This document shows positions 31,134-42,313 of a DNA stretch of 64,000 nucleotides, in pieces. A program made the position numbers and the translations under genes. How positions within the stretch are numbered: position 1 is the first letter of the stretch; each line of letters begins with the position of its first letter. The stretch comes from Triangularia verruculosa (Eukaryota > Ascomycota > Sordariomycetes > Sordariales > Podosporaceae): contig MU863887.1 of assembly GCA_033296885.1 (NCBI GenBank), positions 186,001-250,000 of the forward strand, read 5' to 3'. The notes under the pieces were generated by a model, which saw nothing but the letters and a program-made list of their open reading frames with translations, searched no databases and was not told the DNA's origin.

Positions 31134-31822
31134 AGTTACTGGACCACTGGTATCCCCCGATGCTGAGATGGAGAGTGGTTTGTCGGTCAACTGGGGTAGT
31201 CGAGAGTAAGAAGAAATAATTAGAGCGACAGTGTTCAATAATGAGTAAGTATTGCTGTAGCCTGCGGTTGATGGATGACGATGTTTGGTGAAAGAGACAA
31301 GCTTCTCCGGCACCAGAGGACGGACAAACACATCCCACTGGCAAGAAAGCGGAAGGTGGGCCTGGGTGTATTACAAGGCTGAGGTTGTTCCTGCTAAAGC
31401 TCTGTTATTGCCTACACGATTACCATAGCAAACGCTACAATATGATTGGCCAGCCTTGCATCTGCACCCTCAACTGCCCCTTTTGCGCGCTACAGCTGCT
31501 GCCCTGTCTCTCCAAGACATCTGCATCATTGAACAACTACCAGTACCTTACCTTTGGGACAGCACTTGCCTCGCTGCTTTCTCCGGTGACTCAAGATACC
31601 CGTCGCTGTTAATTGATCCTGATCGGGCAGCCTCGTAGCCAGCAAACACCTGGAGCCTGCTGCGTTGGGTGACGACACATTCTTCCAGCCAAAAAGCCAC
31701 GTACCCTGCACCTACCCGAAGCCGCTGTCTTTGACACCTTTGCGACCACCACCCGCCAGTCGCAAAACACCACAACATCTTCACCACCTCCACCAAACCA
31801 CCAAACTCCCCCAACCCTCCAA
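31134..31822. promoter_or_regulatory. Divergent region between ASXH gene and SEC22
   Basis: This 0.69-kb gap precedes both start codons. The ASXH frame stays open upstream to about 31331 but without an ATG. An upstream exon for that gene is possible, and I could not define one. Confidence 0.4.
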
Positions 31823-32531
31823 ATGATTCACTCAACCCAAATCGCCCGCATAGACGGTTCGTTCGCCTTCTCCGCCCCCCTTTCTCCCCCTCATCTCCCA
31901 CTAACAGCTCCATCCAGGAGTAATGCTCTGCGCCTCCACCGACGACCCAACCACCCCCTCCTCCCTCGCCGAGGTAAAATCCCAAATCAAGCTCATCCTC
32001 CGCCGCCTCACCCGCTCCTCCTCCCCCCAAGCCTCCATCTCCTCCGGCCCTTACACAATCCACTACCTCCTCCAGTCCGACATCGTCTACCTCACCATCA
32101 CCGACGCCTCGTACCCCCGCAAGCTCGCCTTCACCTACCTCTCCGACCTCGCCACCGAGTTCTCCACCACGTACCCCCAGCAGCAGCTCATGTCCACCAT
32201 CCTCCGGCCGTACGCCTTCATGGAGTTCGACACCTTCATCAGCAGGACAAAGGCCACGTACAGCGACGCGAGGGCCACCCAGAATCTGGACAAGCTGAAC
32301 GACGAGCTGAGGGACGTGACAAAGGTTATGACCAAGAATATTGAGGACCTGCTGTACAGAGGGGATAGTCTGGAGAGAATGGGCGAGTTGAGTAGCAGGC
32401 TGAGGGACGATAGTGCAAAGTATCGAAAGGCGGCGGTGAGGATTAATTGGGATTTGATGCTGAAGCAGTATGGGCCATTTGCGGGGCTGGGGTTGTTTAT
32501 ACTAGTGTTTGTGTGGTGGAGGTTTTTCTAG
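31823..32531 (+). CDS. SEC22: R-SNARE Sec22
   Basis: The gene encodes a 215-residue vesicle SNARE for ER-Golgi transport. Two exons are 31823-31856 and 31918-32531 (61-nt intron). The N-terminus MIHSTQIARIDGVMLCAS starts a longin domain (about 1-120) that includes GPYTIHYLLQSDIVYLTITD and RKLAFTYLSDLATEF. The SNARE helix spans about 130-190, with the zero-layer Arg in LLYRGDSLERM. A C-terminal anchor (GPFAGLGLFILVFVWWRFF) closes the protein. Length and arrangement match yeast Sec22 (214 residues). Confidence 0.96.
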
Positions 32532-32816
32532 GGGTTTGGCAGGAAGAGTTTATATTGGAATTAATGAGGAGGTGGGATTATCGGGAGTTAAACTGGGTTA
32601 AAGCCATATATTTGAACATGTATAATGAGCAAGCACGCGAGCAGCAGGCAGGCAGGCTTAGCAAGCAAGGCATAAAATGTGAATAATGGAAGGTCCAAAA
32701 TGGGTATGGTCGGAATCTCTTGATTCCACCATGCGCTCTTTGCTTTTACAAAATGAAACATCTAAAACAGAATCTACAAGTCTATCCCCTTTTGTAACCA
32801 CATATATCACGTTCAT

Positions 32817-33983
32817 CTAATTGATCTTCTTAACAATCAACTCCCCCTTCTCCTCCCCCTCCAGCTCCAGCAGCCCGCCCGCCTCCAGTTTCTTCTTCCA
32901 CTTATTACTCTCATACCTCGCCAAAACAACCGTCATTCTCAGCGTGGCCTCCTGACTCGACTCATGCTCCTTCACACTCTCCCCCATCGCCGTAAACGTC
33001 CACCTCCCAAACGCCCAGTTGAGGATATACCGCCCACTCTCACCTTTAGTAACTGGTACATCCTCATCCGAATTCTTCAACAACTCCCCCTGCCCCCCCA
33101 CCGTAAACACCGCCTTGATCCTATACACCTCGTCCTTCGGCGCCTTCCTCAACCACCCCATCAGCTTCCCCGCATCCACCCCCTCCCCCTCCTTTCCTTT
33201 CAGCTCCACGCTCAAAACCTCCACCTCATGCCTATGCTCATGATCATGCTCATGCTGCTGCTCCATCTCCGTCAGCCCCCCCGCCAAACTACTATCCAAC
33301 CCCAGCAGCACATCAGCCTCCACCCTGCCCTTATCACTCCTCACCCTCGCCGTGTCAACCTCCAAATCCCCCAACCGATCCTCCACCTCCTCCAACCGCC
33401 TCTCGCTCACCCCTTCCCACTTATTCAGCACCACCAAATCAGTATACCGTGCCTGCAACCTCGCCGTAAAACTAGTATCTTCATACCCCTGCCAATTCTC
33501 AACATCAATCACACTAACCACCCCGTCCAGCACCCATTCTCTTCCTTTCGTCTCCCTCACCAAACGGTTCACCTCCATCGCTAGCGTCGCGGGAAAGGCA
33601 CTGCCAGACGTCTCAATGACGACTCTATCCGGATTGGCAGTTTCTTTCAACTCTGCCAGCGCGGAGGAGAGCGACCCGACCAGATTGCAGCAGATGCACC
33701 CGTTGAGGAGCTCCTTCACCGAAGAGATCGAGGACGAGGTCGCGAGCTGCGAGTCGACGGCCAGGTCCCCGAACTCGTTCTTCAGGAGGGCCAGCGTGTA
33801 GTTCGGGTTCAGGGCGCGGAGCTGGGGGAGGAGGTTCAGGATGAGGGTTGTCTTCCCCGCGCCGAGGAACCCCGTCAGGATCGTGATGGGGATGGGCTTT
33901 TGCTGTTGTTGGTTGTCATCTTGTGGTGGTGGTGGTGGTGGTGGTGGGGGGGTGGTTGTGGTGGGAGGGGGAAGGTCGGCCAT
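32817..33983 (-). CDS. CobW/COG0523-family GTPase (putative zinc metallochaperone)
   Basis: A 388-residue G3E-family GTPase. After a Pro-rich N-terminus (a run of nine Pro near residue 13) come the Walker A motif GFLGAGKTT, the metal-binding motif CICC within LLNGCICCNLVG, ETSGSAFP and the guanine-specificity motif NKWE. A His-rich stretch HEHDHEHRHE (about 245-255) separates the GTPase from the CobW C-terminal domain, which ends with the YILNWAFGRWTFTAMGE region. COG0523 proteins deliver metals such as Zn to client enzymes (for example ZNG1 to methionine aminopeptidase). The CICC and His-rich motifs suggest zinc. The start is the ATG at 33983; upstream codons have no ATG. Client and exact subfamily are not determinable. 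Confidence 0.9.
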   Translation of the reverse strand: MADLPPPTTTTPPPPPPPPPQDDNQQQQKPIPITILTGFLGAGKTTLILNLLPQLRALNPNYTLALLKNEFGDLAVDSQLATSSSISSVKELLNGCICCNLVGSLSSALAELKETANPDRVVIETSGSAFPATLAMEVNRLVRETKGREWVLDGVVSVIDVENWQGYEDTSFTARLQARYTDLVVLNKWEGVSERRLEEVEDRLGDLEVDTARVRSDKGRVEADVLLGLDSSLAGGLTEMEQQHEHDHEHRHEVEVLSVELKGKEGEGVDAGKLMGWLRKAPKDEVYRIKAVFTVGGQGELLKNSDEDVPVTKGESGRYILNWAFGRWTFTAMGESVKEHESSQEATLRMTVVLARYESNKWKKKLEAGGLLELEGEEKGELIVKKIN

Positions 33984-34677
33984 TTTTGTGTCTGGTGTAG
34001 TACTGTACAAGTGATTGACAATGTCTGACTGTATACGTGAGTGAAATGAAAAGTCAAATTATGTGCCTCAGGTGAGTTTTATAAGTCCCAAAAAAGGACG
34101 ACTCAAGTAAGCCACTGGCGACATGCGCTCAAGCATCGTGGCGGGGTGATAAGCGATAAGAGCTTGGCATCATGCCCCTCCAAGCATATCAACCAACTAC
34201 ACCCAGCTTCCCCCTTCTAGACGCTGTTTACATTGACTAAAACACTGCTTCTCCCGAGGTAGAATCACGTAAAATCCCCACTGGGCTTCCCCCCCATTTC
34301 ATAATTTGATATTCAGAAAACACTTGAAACTAGCTGTACCTGCAGTCAAACCAGTCCACATCATCTCTCAACTACATGTGACGTCATCAATCGTGCTCAA
34401 AACCATATTGAAACATTTGAAACTTCGCTCAACTCTACCAAACACAATGCCAAATGCTCAGGTGCTGTGCTAATTCTGATGTTCAATGCAGGAGCAACAA
34501 GAAAAAAAAAAAAGAAAAAAATACCAGTCTAAAGCAAAAAGCCACTCGATGCATGCCCGCCATGCAATTCCACCAAACAGAAAACAAAAAGACCACCCAT
34601 TGATATCCATGTCCACCCAAACCCCATTTTCATTCTTCTCATGACCTTCATCAAACCAACACGGCCTTGCCTGCCTT
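33984..34677. promoter_or_regulatory. CobW gene upstream region and glycogenin 3' end
   Basis: This 0.69-kb gap carries the CobW promoter and the glycogenin 3' UTR. An A-rich run (AGAAAAAAAAAAAAG-like) lies at 34500-34520. No gene is seen. Confidence 0.4.
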
Positions 34678-37214
34678 CTAGGTCTGCAAAACGTCCAGCT
34701 CCTCCTCGGTCGGCTGCGCGGGGGTGTCCTGTGTCATGTAGTCTTCGCCCTTCTCGAACATGGCTCCGGGTCCTTGGTAAGATGGAAGTGCAATCGTGGC
34801 CGTGGTGCTGACACTGGGAGACCGGGATTCCACGGTCCTGGGGGTCGTTTGTCCGGTCATGAGCTCGGGGGCCTCTGCTAGAATCTTTTCTGCCGGGTTA
34901 GGCTTGATCGGTCTCGGGCTCACCACTGGAGGTGAGGGGGCAACATAAGTGGGCGACCTCACATCTTCGGACCCGAATGGCAACGGACGGTGGGGGATCT
35001 CCTTTCCATCAACACTGATGCTTTCCTGCGTCTGCGCGGCTCCGCTGACACCCAGCTTCTCCAACAAGACCTCGGATTGCTGCTTGGCCAACTTCTCGAG
35101 CTGAGCGGCCGGGTCCTTGAGATAAATGTTAGTCACATCGATCACTTGAACAGTCAGTACATCTCACACCACTCCATGGATACATACCCATTCGTCTTGA
35201 GCCGGAACGCCCTCGGCAGCGGGCAGCTGTTTCTCCTGATCAGCGTTGGCCCAGAATTGTTGCCTCCTGACTGGCGCCGGTGTAACCGGAAGGCTAGGGC
35301 GGTCAGCCTCCGTGGGGAAGTCGGTTACCTTAATGGATCCTCTTCGCTCCTCGCTTGGCTCCTCCGTGCGTTCGCCAGAAGTCGATCTTCCAGGGCTTGC
35401 CGCCAAAATCTGGCTCCTAGACCTACGGTGCCTCTGCATGGAGTCAACATAACGGTTAATCTGCGGAACCTCATCCCAGGCGTTGCTTTGGTTAAAAGAG
35501 TTCCAGGAGTTTCCACCGGGGGATGGAGCGGTTTGGATGGCTGGACCTAAAGGCGTAAACAATGGATTTCTTCTTCCTATAAGATACCGTTTTTGCTCAC
35601 CAGGAGATTTCGGGGCCGGAGTCACAGGGGCCAAGGGATTCTCGGCAAACACGCGAGTCGGCGCCGGGGCATTGTTCTCCCAGGGGAAGATAGGCTTGGG
35701 CTGATCGCGATCGCTCGGTACCTGGTAGTACATATCCTTGGGGGGGCTGGGGTAACGGTCGGGTGCCTGGAACTGCGAAGTGTCCTGCGACATCTCGTAG
35801 TGGGCGCGGGGGAAATTCGCGGCCTCGGGTCTGCCATCGGTCGGGGGTGAGCTCTTCTGGGCATCCCATCCTGTTGCTGGCAACGTCTCAGTATATGCAT
35901 CACCACCAGACTCATTTGTCACCTTGGGTTCCTCGGAAGTGTGTTCCTCCTGGTGGATGTGATCCCGACTCTCATGATGGACATGATTGTCTCCAGAGTG
36001 GTCTACATGATCCTGGTTTCCCTGGTAGTGGTCCTCTTGCGAGGGGGTAGGGGGTTCCTGACCATTAGGCCCAGAGCGGGTCGTAGGGTCGTATTCTCCT
36101 TTGACGAAGTGCTGGACAATGCTGGGCGCGTTTCCGGCCTACCCTAGGGTTAGTATGGTCCTACGGCCACGGCGGTCCGGACCTACCTGTTGGTGATAGT
36201 GTCTGTCATAAACAGCCCACCACCTTCCAGTCATCTCATCAAAAGGCCCGGCATCACTGGTGCTCTCGCGTCCCTGCTTCCATGGCTTGTCGGATCCAAT
36301 AAAGTGGACCATGTTAATACTGGACTGGAAGTGGCGGTAGGCGGGTACATATTGGTAGTGAGCCGAGGGCGTAACGTTGTAGGTGAAGCTGAGGCGGTTG
36401 TAGGTGTTACCAAAGTGCATGTTGAGAAGACCCTGGTCAGCACCATCAAAGGAGATGCCCCTCTCGGCCATAGCAAGCATGGCGTAGTAGTCTCCCATGT
36501 TGGGGGTCAGAGCCATGACACCGGTGTTGAAGCAGTCGGGCCATCCGATATCGGGTGCCGCCGAGAAGGCATGTGGGAGATCGAAGAGCTCGTCAACGGC
36601 TCTGTAGGCAACAACGTCGGCATCGACGTAGACAATTCTGCGGAACTGGGTCTGCTTCCACAGGTTGATCTTGGTAAAGGCCGAGTGGAGATCCGGGCGG
36701 TTCATCAGGAAGAGGTTGGCGGGCTTGCCATTGCGGATGCGATCGACATAGATGACATAGTCGTAGACAGTCTGCCCAACTGTTAGAACCGGCGCTTGTT
36801 ACCCCAAAGAATAGTGGTGAGCTTGCCTTGAGTGTAGCAATGACCTCGGTCGAGACGGTATCTGGCGTGACAAGGATGGCGAGCTTCTTTTTGGTACCAG
36901 CATCGCGCAACGAGTGGGCAAGGACGAGAGCGCCTGGAGGGCCAAAGTCAGCAACATGGAGCATCTAGGAGACAAATAGAAGAAAGCTTACCAGGAAGAT
37001 ATGTGTCAGTCAGGAGGAGCTATTCCCAATTCCCGTGTTAGCTTTGACTCTCCTCATGTTGCGGCGTTCTTCTCCAAGCTCCAGTCCACCATGGCACTTG
37101 TCGCATGCTTGTGATACCACAGCACCAGGCGCAACAAGTGTTTGTAGTCCATTCCACCAGAGAAAAAGTGCTACTCACAGATGCGTACACATCTTCCTTC
37201 TTCGTGGAGACCAT
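34678..37214 (-). CDS. Glycogenin glucosyltransferase (GT8)
   Basis: The gene encodes a 714-residue self-glucosylating initiator of glycogen synthesis. Six exons on the minus strand are 37179-37214, 36992-37019, 36827-36933, 36187-36771, 35188-36138 and 34678-35115. The third intron uses a GC donor (AAG/GCAAGC ... GGGCAG) that restores ATLKTVYDYVIYVDRI. The catalytic domain (about 5-260) has LPGALVLAHSLRDAG, the metal-binding DxD in YVDADVVAY, CFNTGVMAL, GADQGLLN and HFIGSDKPWKQ. A long disordered region follows, with a His-rich patch (DHVDHSGDNHVHHESRDH) near residue 290. The C-terminus EWDPAAQLEKLAKQQSEVLL is the conserved glycogen-synthase-binding segment. Length fits filamentous-fungal glycogenins. 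Confidence 0.94.
36772..36826 (-). other. GC-AG intron in the glycogenin gene
   Basis: The donor is AAG/GCAAGC, the commonest non-GT context, and the acceptor is GGGCAG, with branch-like TTCTAAC 12-18 bases before it. The 55-nt intron joins two conserved parts of the GT8 domain in phase 0. No nearby GT gives a product with this conservation. Confidence 0.85.
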
Positions 37215-39629
37215 GGCGGCGGTGTACGGGGGGGTCGCGAGACTCGGGGAACGTTAAGTGTGTAGTGTAGTAGAGCAATAATGGTACAGTCAGGGACAGC
37301 CAAACACACAAGACACCAAACAATGGCGGAGGATATATCACAACAAGTCAAGAGAACGCAGGCAAGACTGGAGAACCAAGAAGAGAAAAAATAAGGGACC
37401 AAAATACTCGGGCCCGACTGTCGATGTTTAAAGATTAGGATGTGAGTGTGGGCAGGAAGACGGGACTGGACGAAGGCGACTGAAGAGGATGGAAATGGAG
37501 CTAAGGAGCTTGCTTCCCTAGCTTGTTGTGCCGCAGCGCTAATCATTGGCAGCACCCCTGGCACTGGACTGCATCACCCATCCGTTATTGCCTTGGGTAG
37601 GCGATGTGCAACCCAAAGCAACCTTGATAGCCATTCCTGCTTTTCTGATGGACTTGAATTTTCCTTCTTGCAGCGTACAGCATGCAGAGCACAGCTACAG
37701 CAGGCTAATCAAGGGAACCCCCCATCTGAGTGGCCACCGAGTCTGCCTGTCTTGTTCTGTTTGGTTCTTGCCTTCTGTGATGCTACGGTCCTTCTGGGCC
37801 ATCGAGACTCAAGTTGGGCTTGCGGTATGGTCCTCTGAAGCGACTCTTTGGGTATCAAGAGACGTTGTAACGAAGAGCCCAGTGGGAGATCTCGACGCCA
37901 AGATACTTGGACGTCAACAACCGTTTTCAATGTTTCATTTGCGAGACATGGGGTGGTGATGGTGGTGGCTTGCAGACTTCCTTCTGCGCGTCGCAGCTGC
38001 AGCGTGCCGTCACCGGTGGCGTGAGTTTTTTTGTAACGGCGATAACGTTGGATATCGGGATGTTTTCTGTTTCTCGAGCTTGTTGATCTGGATGCCTGTC
38101 AAGGTCAGCAGAACCCCTCCTCTGCTCTTTTTCTCAGCCTTCCTCCGGGCCTCTCCTCTCCCAGATTTCGACACACCGACCTTTCTCCATTCCCAACCCA
38201 GTGGTATCACCAACACCTCCTTGCCTGCCGGGATTAAAGAGTGCTTGACAGCAGCCCAGGGGGCCCACCATGCGTTGGGCAAAGGGATACAGTGGGGCAT
38301 TTTCAGCAGCAACGAAAGCGGACCCAATTGCATCATCAAATAATTCTCGCTCAATCCTACCCCGCGCCCGGCGCCATCATCGTGTTGAAATGCCCCGCAT
38401 CTCTCTTTCAACCAGTAGCGGTATCTATCAACCTCCACTCGGCCTGCTTCTTGGGCAGAAATCAGAGAAATCTAGAATCAACAGTCACCACCACCAAAAA
38501 CCATGAGCAATATCAAAAACTCCAAAGACTCACATAGCTACCCAACTATCACCCTTTCGTTCGGCCTCGGCCGTATTTGATAGTAACCCCTCATTTTCAG
38601 GTCCCAACCCAACCTCCCGTTGCAGCCAGCTCACACTCGCATCCCTTAGTGTTGAACCCTCTCACAGCTCTCAGCTGGCCCACTTTGACCAAGCAAGAAG
38701 ATTTGGAAAGATATCGAAGCGGTCTGGATCCCAATCACACGTGGGGTGAGTGGGAAGGGGAAGATGAATGGATGGGAACATCTTGAAAGAAACATCCAGT
38801 CATCGCAAGTCGGGCCTAATAGCTTTCGTTGTTGACGCGCGGTCCTGCACCCGACATGAGATGACCGACTCTTGAGCCGCCCCTGAGCAGGAAGGAGTCA
38901 CTCGACTGTGGAAACAATTTTTGTGAGGTTCGTTAGGTTTAGGCATCTAGATACCCCTGGATTAGACCGAGCTTGCTGTGCGGCCTAGATGTTCTCTGAA
39001 AGATGTCATGTAATTGAGAGAGTGAGGAGGGCGAGCTGTATACGCTGTCTTCGGAACTACTTCCGCGTCTAATGTTTACCGGTCCGGACCCACACTGTCA
39101 ACCGCCGAAGGTGAAACCACAGAGTCGGGTCCGGTAGCCCATTCTTGAGCAACCGCCGCATCGGCCATCGAGACTGTAGCATCTCAGGTGACATACTACT
39201 ACATAACAATCACCGCTTATCTTTGGTACAAGCCCATGTGAAGCCATACTCGCCAACATTGATCTTCACAACTGATGACTCGATGACTCTATGAAATCAA
39301 CAGATCGTTTGTTCGGGACCTCACAAAGTCACATGCTAGTCCCCTAACCTTGCATCATGAGGGGGAAAGGGCGAGAGAATCCTCCTCCACTAGTCTGTCA
39401 TTCCTCCAACACACCACCCTTGTGATACTCATCGACTTCACATTTTTGAACCCGAGAAGTGTAATTTCTTACATGTCTAGAAAAGAGAGGAGCCCTCTTC
39501 TTCACATGATGATTGAAACTGAACAGATCAGCTACCAACACCACACGTGACGGCTCTTCATAACCAAGCCGAAAAGTACATTCATATCGTACAACATCAC
39601 TGTCATTCACCACCCCCCCAAAGTCCCCC
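37215..39629. other. Gene-poor 2.4-kb region
   Basis: This is the longest stretch in the window with no gene I can support. Several open frames of 60-140 codons exist on both strands, but they overlap each other, mostly lack a credible ATG and show no domain or signal. I saw no tRNA, 5S rRNA or transposon remnant. It includes the glycogenin promoter and the 3' side of the CDF gene, and could hold a non-coding RNA. Confidence 0.45.
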
Positions 39630-41078
39630 CTACATATCCTTCTTAAGCCCATGCTCCGGCTTATGCGTAGTCTCGTAATCAACATGCACATACGCCCTCT
39701 CCACATCCGGCAGCTGCTCCAGCTTAATCTGCAGCTCCTCCGCCACATCATGCGTCTCCCTCAAGCTCGCCTCCGCATCCATCACCACGTCCACCTCGGC
39801 GATCAGCCTCGGTCCGCTGTGATACGCCCTCACGGTGTCAATCTGCTTGATCAACGGGCTGTGCGTGACACAGACATATGTGATCAACTGCTGGACCTCG
39901 ACCGACGACACAACACCCACCAACAGCAAAAACTCCGTGAACGCGGTACGGAGCCACAGCCCCGAGATGACAACTGACAAAAAGATGGCGCCGGCCGGAT
40001 CCAGCCACCAGATCAGCTTGGAGCCGCCGACCGAAGTCAGAATACCGAACCCGTTGACGAGGAGATCGTTCCGGTGATCCTGCCAGAGAATGCGGACCTG
40101 GGAATACTTGTCCTTGATGCCCCATGTATAGAGGAACAAGGCAAACTTGGTCGCAAACGCGGCGCCAACGGCGATGATGGACGGGAGATGGAAGTTCTTA
40201 AGCTGATCCTCCCCTTCATGTTCAGCCAGATCGCGTGCGGCGAAGGCAATGATGATCATAGAGACCGCCGTCATCAAGAAGCAAAAGACGATGTTTCCGA
40301 CGGTTTCCAGCCTCGCTCTCCCGGCCGGGAAACGGTTGGGGTCGACCCGTTTTACTGCTCTGTTGGTGAGGATCAGGGTGACGTTGCTCATGGGGTCGAA
40401 GATGGCGTCTGCCATGGTGGTGAAGAGCGAGAGCGAGCCTGACGAGATGGCGGCGTAGAGCTGGAGGACGGTGAGGATGATGTTGGCGACTAAGGAGCCC
40501 CAGACGGCAATTTGGAACTTGAGGTGGTCTTCGCCGTGCTCTTGCCTGGCTTCGGCACGGTGCTCCTCGACGGTCTTGAGCATGCGCTCGATTGTTTCGT
40601 TTTGAGCCTCGTAGAACCCACGGAGCTGGCGGGCTTGGGTGGCGTTGCGGCCGAAGGGCTTCATGTAACCTGAAAACTTGCTGCTTTGACTTGAACCGGC
40701 GCCGGAGCCGGCGCTGGAAGGGGCGTCTCGTTTCCTGGACATGTTCGCCTTGATCTCGGCAAGTTCTGACTCTGTCTTGTATCTCTGAGAAAGGCCATAG
40801 GGATCATTGCCGGCGCCGACAAGGGGAAACCGGCCTGCCCTCTGTGACTCCACCTCCACATCGTCAGGGCGATGGGGATGACGAGCGACGGCGGCATCGT
40901 CGCCGCCGTCTGTGGCTTCGATTGCGGTGCTGTTGGCACCTTCACCGCCGATTCGGTTCATGGGCGCGGCGGGGGACGTGGCTCGCGATCTCGACAGTCG
41001 TGGGGTGTTGGCCGTTTCGGACTGTGTCTTGAACGCGTGCGGGTGGAAGGAGATGCTGGCTGATAAATCTGGCTCCAT
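39630..41078 (-). CDS. Cation diffusion facilitator, Mn-type (DxxxD) transporter
   Basis: A 482-residue intronless CDF/SLC30-like membrane transporter. The cytosolic N-terminus (about 1-190) is polar and rich in Ser/Ala. Six hydrophobic segments follow, starting FQIAVWGSLVANIILTVLQL. The metal site in TM2 reads DAIFD (within TTMADAIFDPMSN) and in TM5 DHRND (within ILWQDHRNDLLVN). A DxxxD pair in both helices is the signature of manganese-type CDFs, whereas zinc types have HxxxD. The C-terminal cytosolic domain ends RAYVHVDYETTHKPEHGLKK. The protein probably moves Mn2+ (or Fe2+) into vacuole, Golgi or out of the cell. The ATG at 41078 is a real start, with TATTTATAT-like sequence about 90 bases upstream. 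Confidence 0.92.
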   Translation of the reverse strand: MEPDLSASISFHPHAFKTQSETANTPRLSRSRATSPAAPMNRIGGEGANSTAIEATDGGDDAAVARHPHRPDDVEVESQRAGRFPLVGAGNDPYGLSQRYKTESELAEIKANMSRKRDAPSSAGSGAGSSQSSKFSGYMKPFGRNATQARQLRGFYEAQNETIERMLKTVEEHRAEARQEHGEDHLKFQIAVWGSLVANIILTVLQLYAAISSGSLSLFTTMADAIFDPMSNVTLILTNRAVKRVDPNRFPAGRARLETVGNIVFCFLMTAVSMIIIAFAARDLAEHEGEDQLKNFHLPSIIAVGAAFATKFALFLYTWGIKDKYSQVRILWQDHRNDLLVNGFGILTSVGGSKLIWWLDPAGAIFLSVVISGLWLRTAFTEFLLLVGVVSSVEVQQLITYVCVTHSPLIKQIDTVRAYHSGPRLIAEVDVVMDAEASLRETHDVAEELQIKLEQLPDVERAYVHVDYETTHKPEHGLKKDM

Positions 41079-42313
41079 TGCGCCGGTGGTGATGAAGTCT
41101 CGGTCCCCGGTGCAGAGGTTGGAAAAACCGAGTCAAAAAAGCGGCGGCGTTTCCTTCCTGATATAAATAGGAGGGGCCGGGGTCGCAGATGGACGGTTCC
41201 ACTCGGAGATGGTGATGTGTCAACCGATGGATATCTCGATGATCAGATAAGATGAACGCGTGGAGAAATTGTCGTGGGGGGCGATCAAGAGAAGGGATGA
41301 ACTCTCCAAATTGATGGAAAAAGGTCGGGAACACGACGGTCAAAATGGCCGGAACCACCTTTTCTCGATGGCAAAGATGTCGTAGAGTTTCTCGTAATAT
41401 CAGGGGGGCTTGTTCCATTCTTGTTGGAACCGTGCGCCACCAGTCATCAACCCACGCACAGGACCTCTCACCCCTAGCTTCGAAACGTGTTTAGCAAGAT
41501 GGGGTTTGCATCTGGACTCCAACTTCTCGATGGTTGATCCTGCCCGGACGGTGCCCACTGCGCAATTGCGATTCGGTAGAACCGGCAGAAGCAACTGCAA
41601 ACGAAATGCGCGATGCGACGCTTGCGACGGGCGCGGGATGACGGGGAAGAGGAAAAAGAACTCCGCTCTCGGTGCTGGCGGGGAGGGGGTAAGAGGGTCA
41701 TTTCATTGTGATGAGTGAGCGTCGACGTCAAAGCCGGATCCTTCAGCTGCAAGGCGCATCAAACGCGGGGAAATTCCTGAGAGTATCACATTCTGACTCT
41801 ATCTCCTGCATATTCCATCCAGGTGAAGACAGAGCTGAAGCTGAACAAAAGGGCGACCGACGACATGGTTTGAAAGGTTCAGTGGGTTCTAGGAGGTGGC
41901 GGCGGGGTCGGCGGTCGGTGGTGAGGGGCCGATATCTTCATTCGCAAGTCGTCGAGGAGGCCTCTTTCATGCCAGTTTCGAGATGCAATTCAGATCAGAG
42001 CTCAGATATCAAGCAATTCCTTGCGGCGGACACCTTCCACTTATAAACCTTCCATGCAAACGGTTTTGCGGGGCCCCAGACATGAGTCGGGACAGCTCGG
42101 AAGTGCCAGGCCATTTCACGGAAGACTGCCGAAGCCATCCCGACATTTCGAGACCCACTATTTACCATGTTACCTTCTGTAGAACATAAGTTGTCATTAA
42201 TTTAAGAGAATGATACATAATCGTAGCATGACGCAGTGCCATGTTTAAACCAGCCGCTCCCACCATCATTATCCATCTTCATCACCTTATGCCCAGCCCC
42301 ATCATGAACATGA
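41079..42313. promoter_or_regulatory. CDF gene upstream region and lipase-like gene 3' region
   Basis: This 1.2-kb gap contains the CDF promoter (ATATAAATA-type box read on the minus strand at 41161-41170). A GGTTGATCCTGCC string at 41532-41544 matches the start of 18S rRNA by chance; nothing else of rRNA is present. No gene is supported. Confidence 0.4.

Noticed and set aside
37300..38800. Several 60-140 codon frames on both strands
   Set aside because: They overlap each other, mostly use non-ATG starts, and show neither domains nor codon bias.
41532..41544. GGTTGATCCTGCC, identical to part of the 5' end of 18S rRNA
   Set aside because: Only about 13 bases match and the flanks do not continue as rRNA, so it is a chance match.
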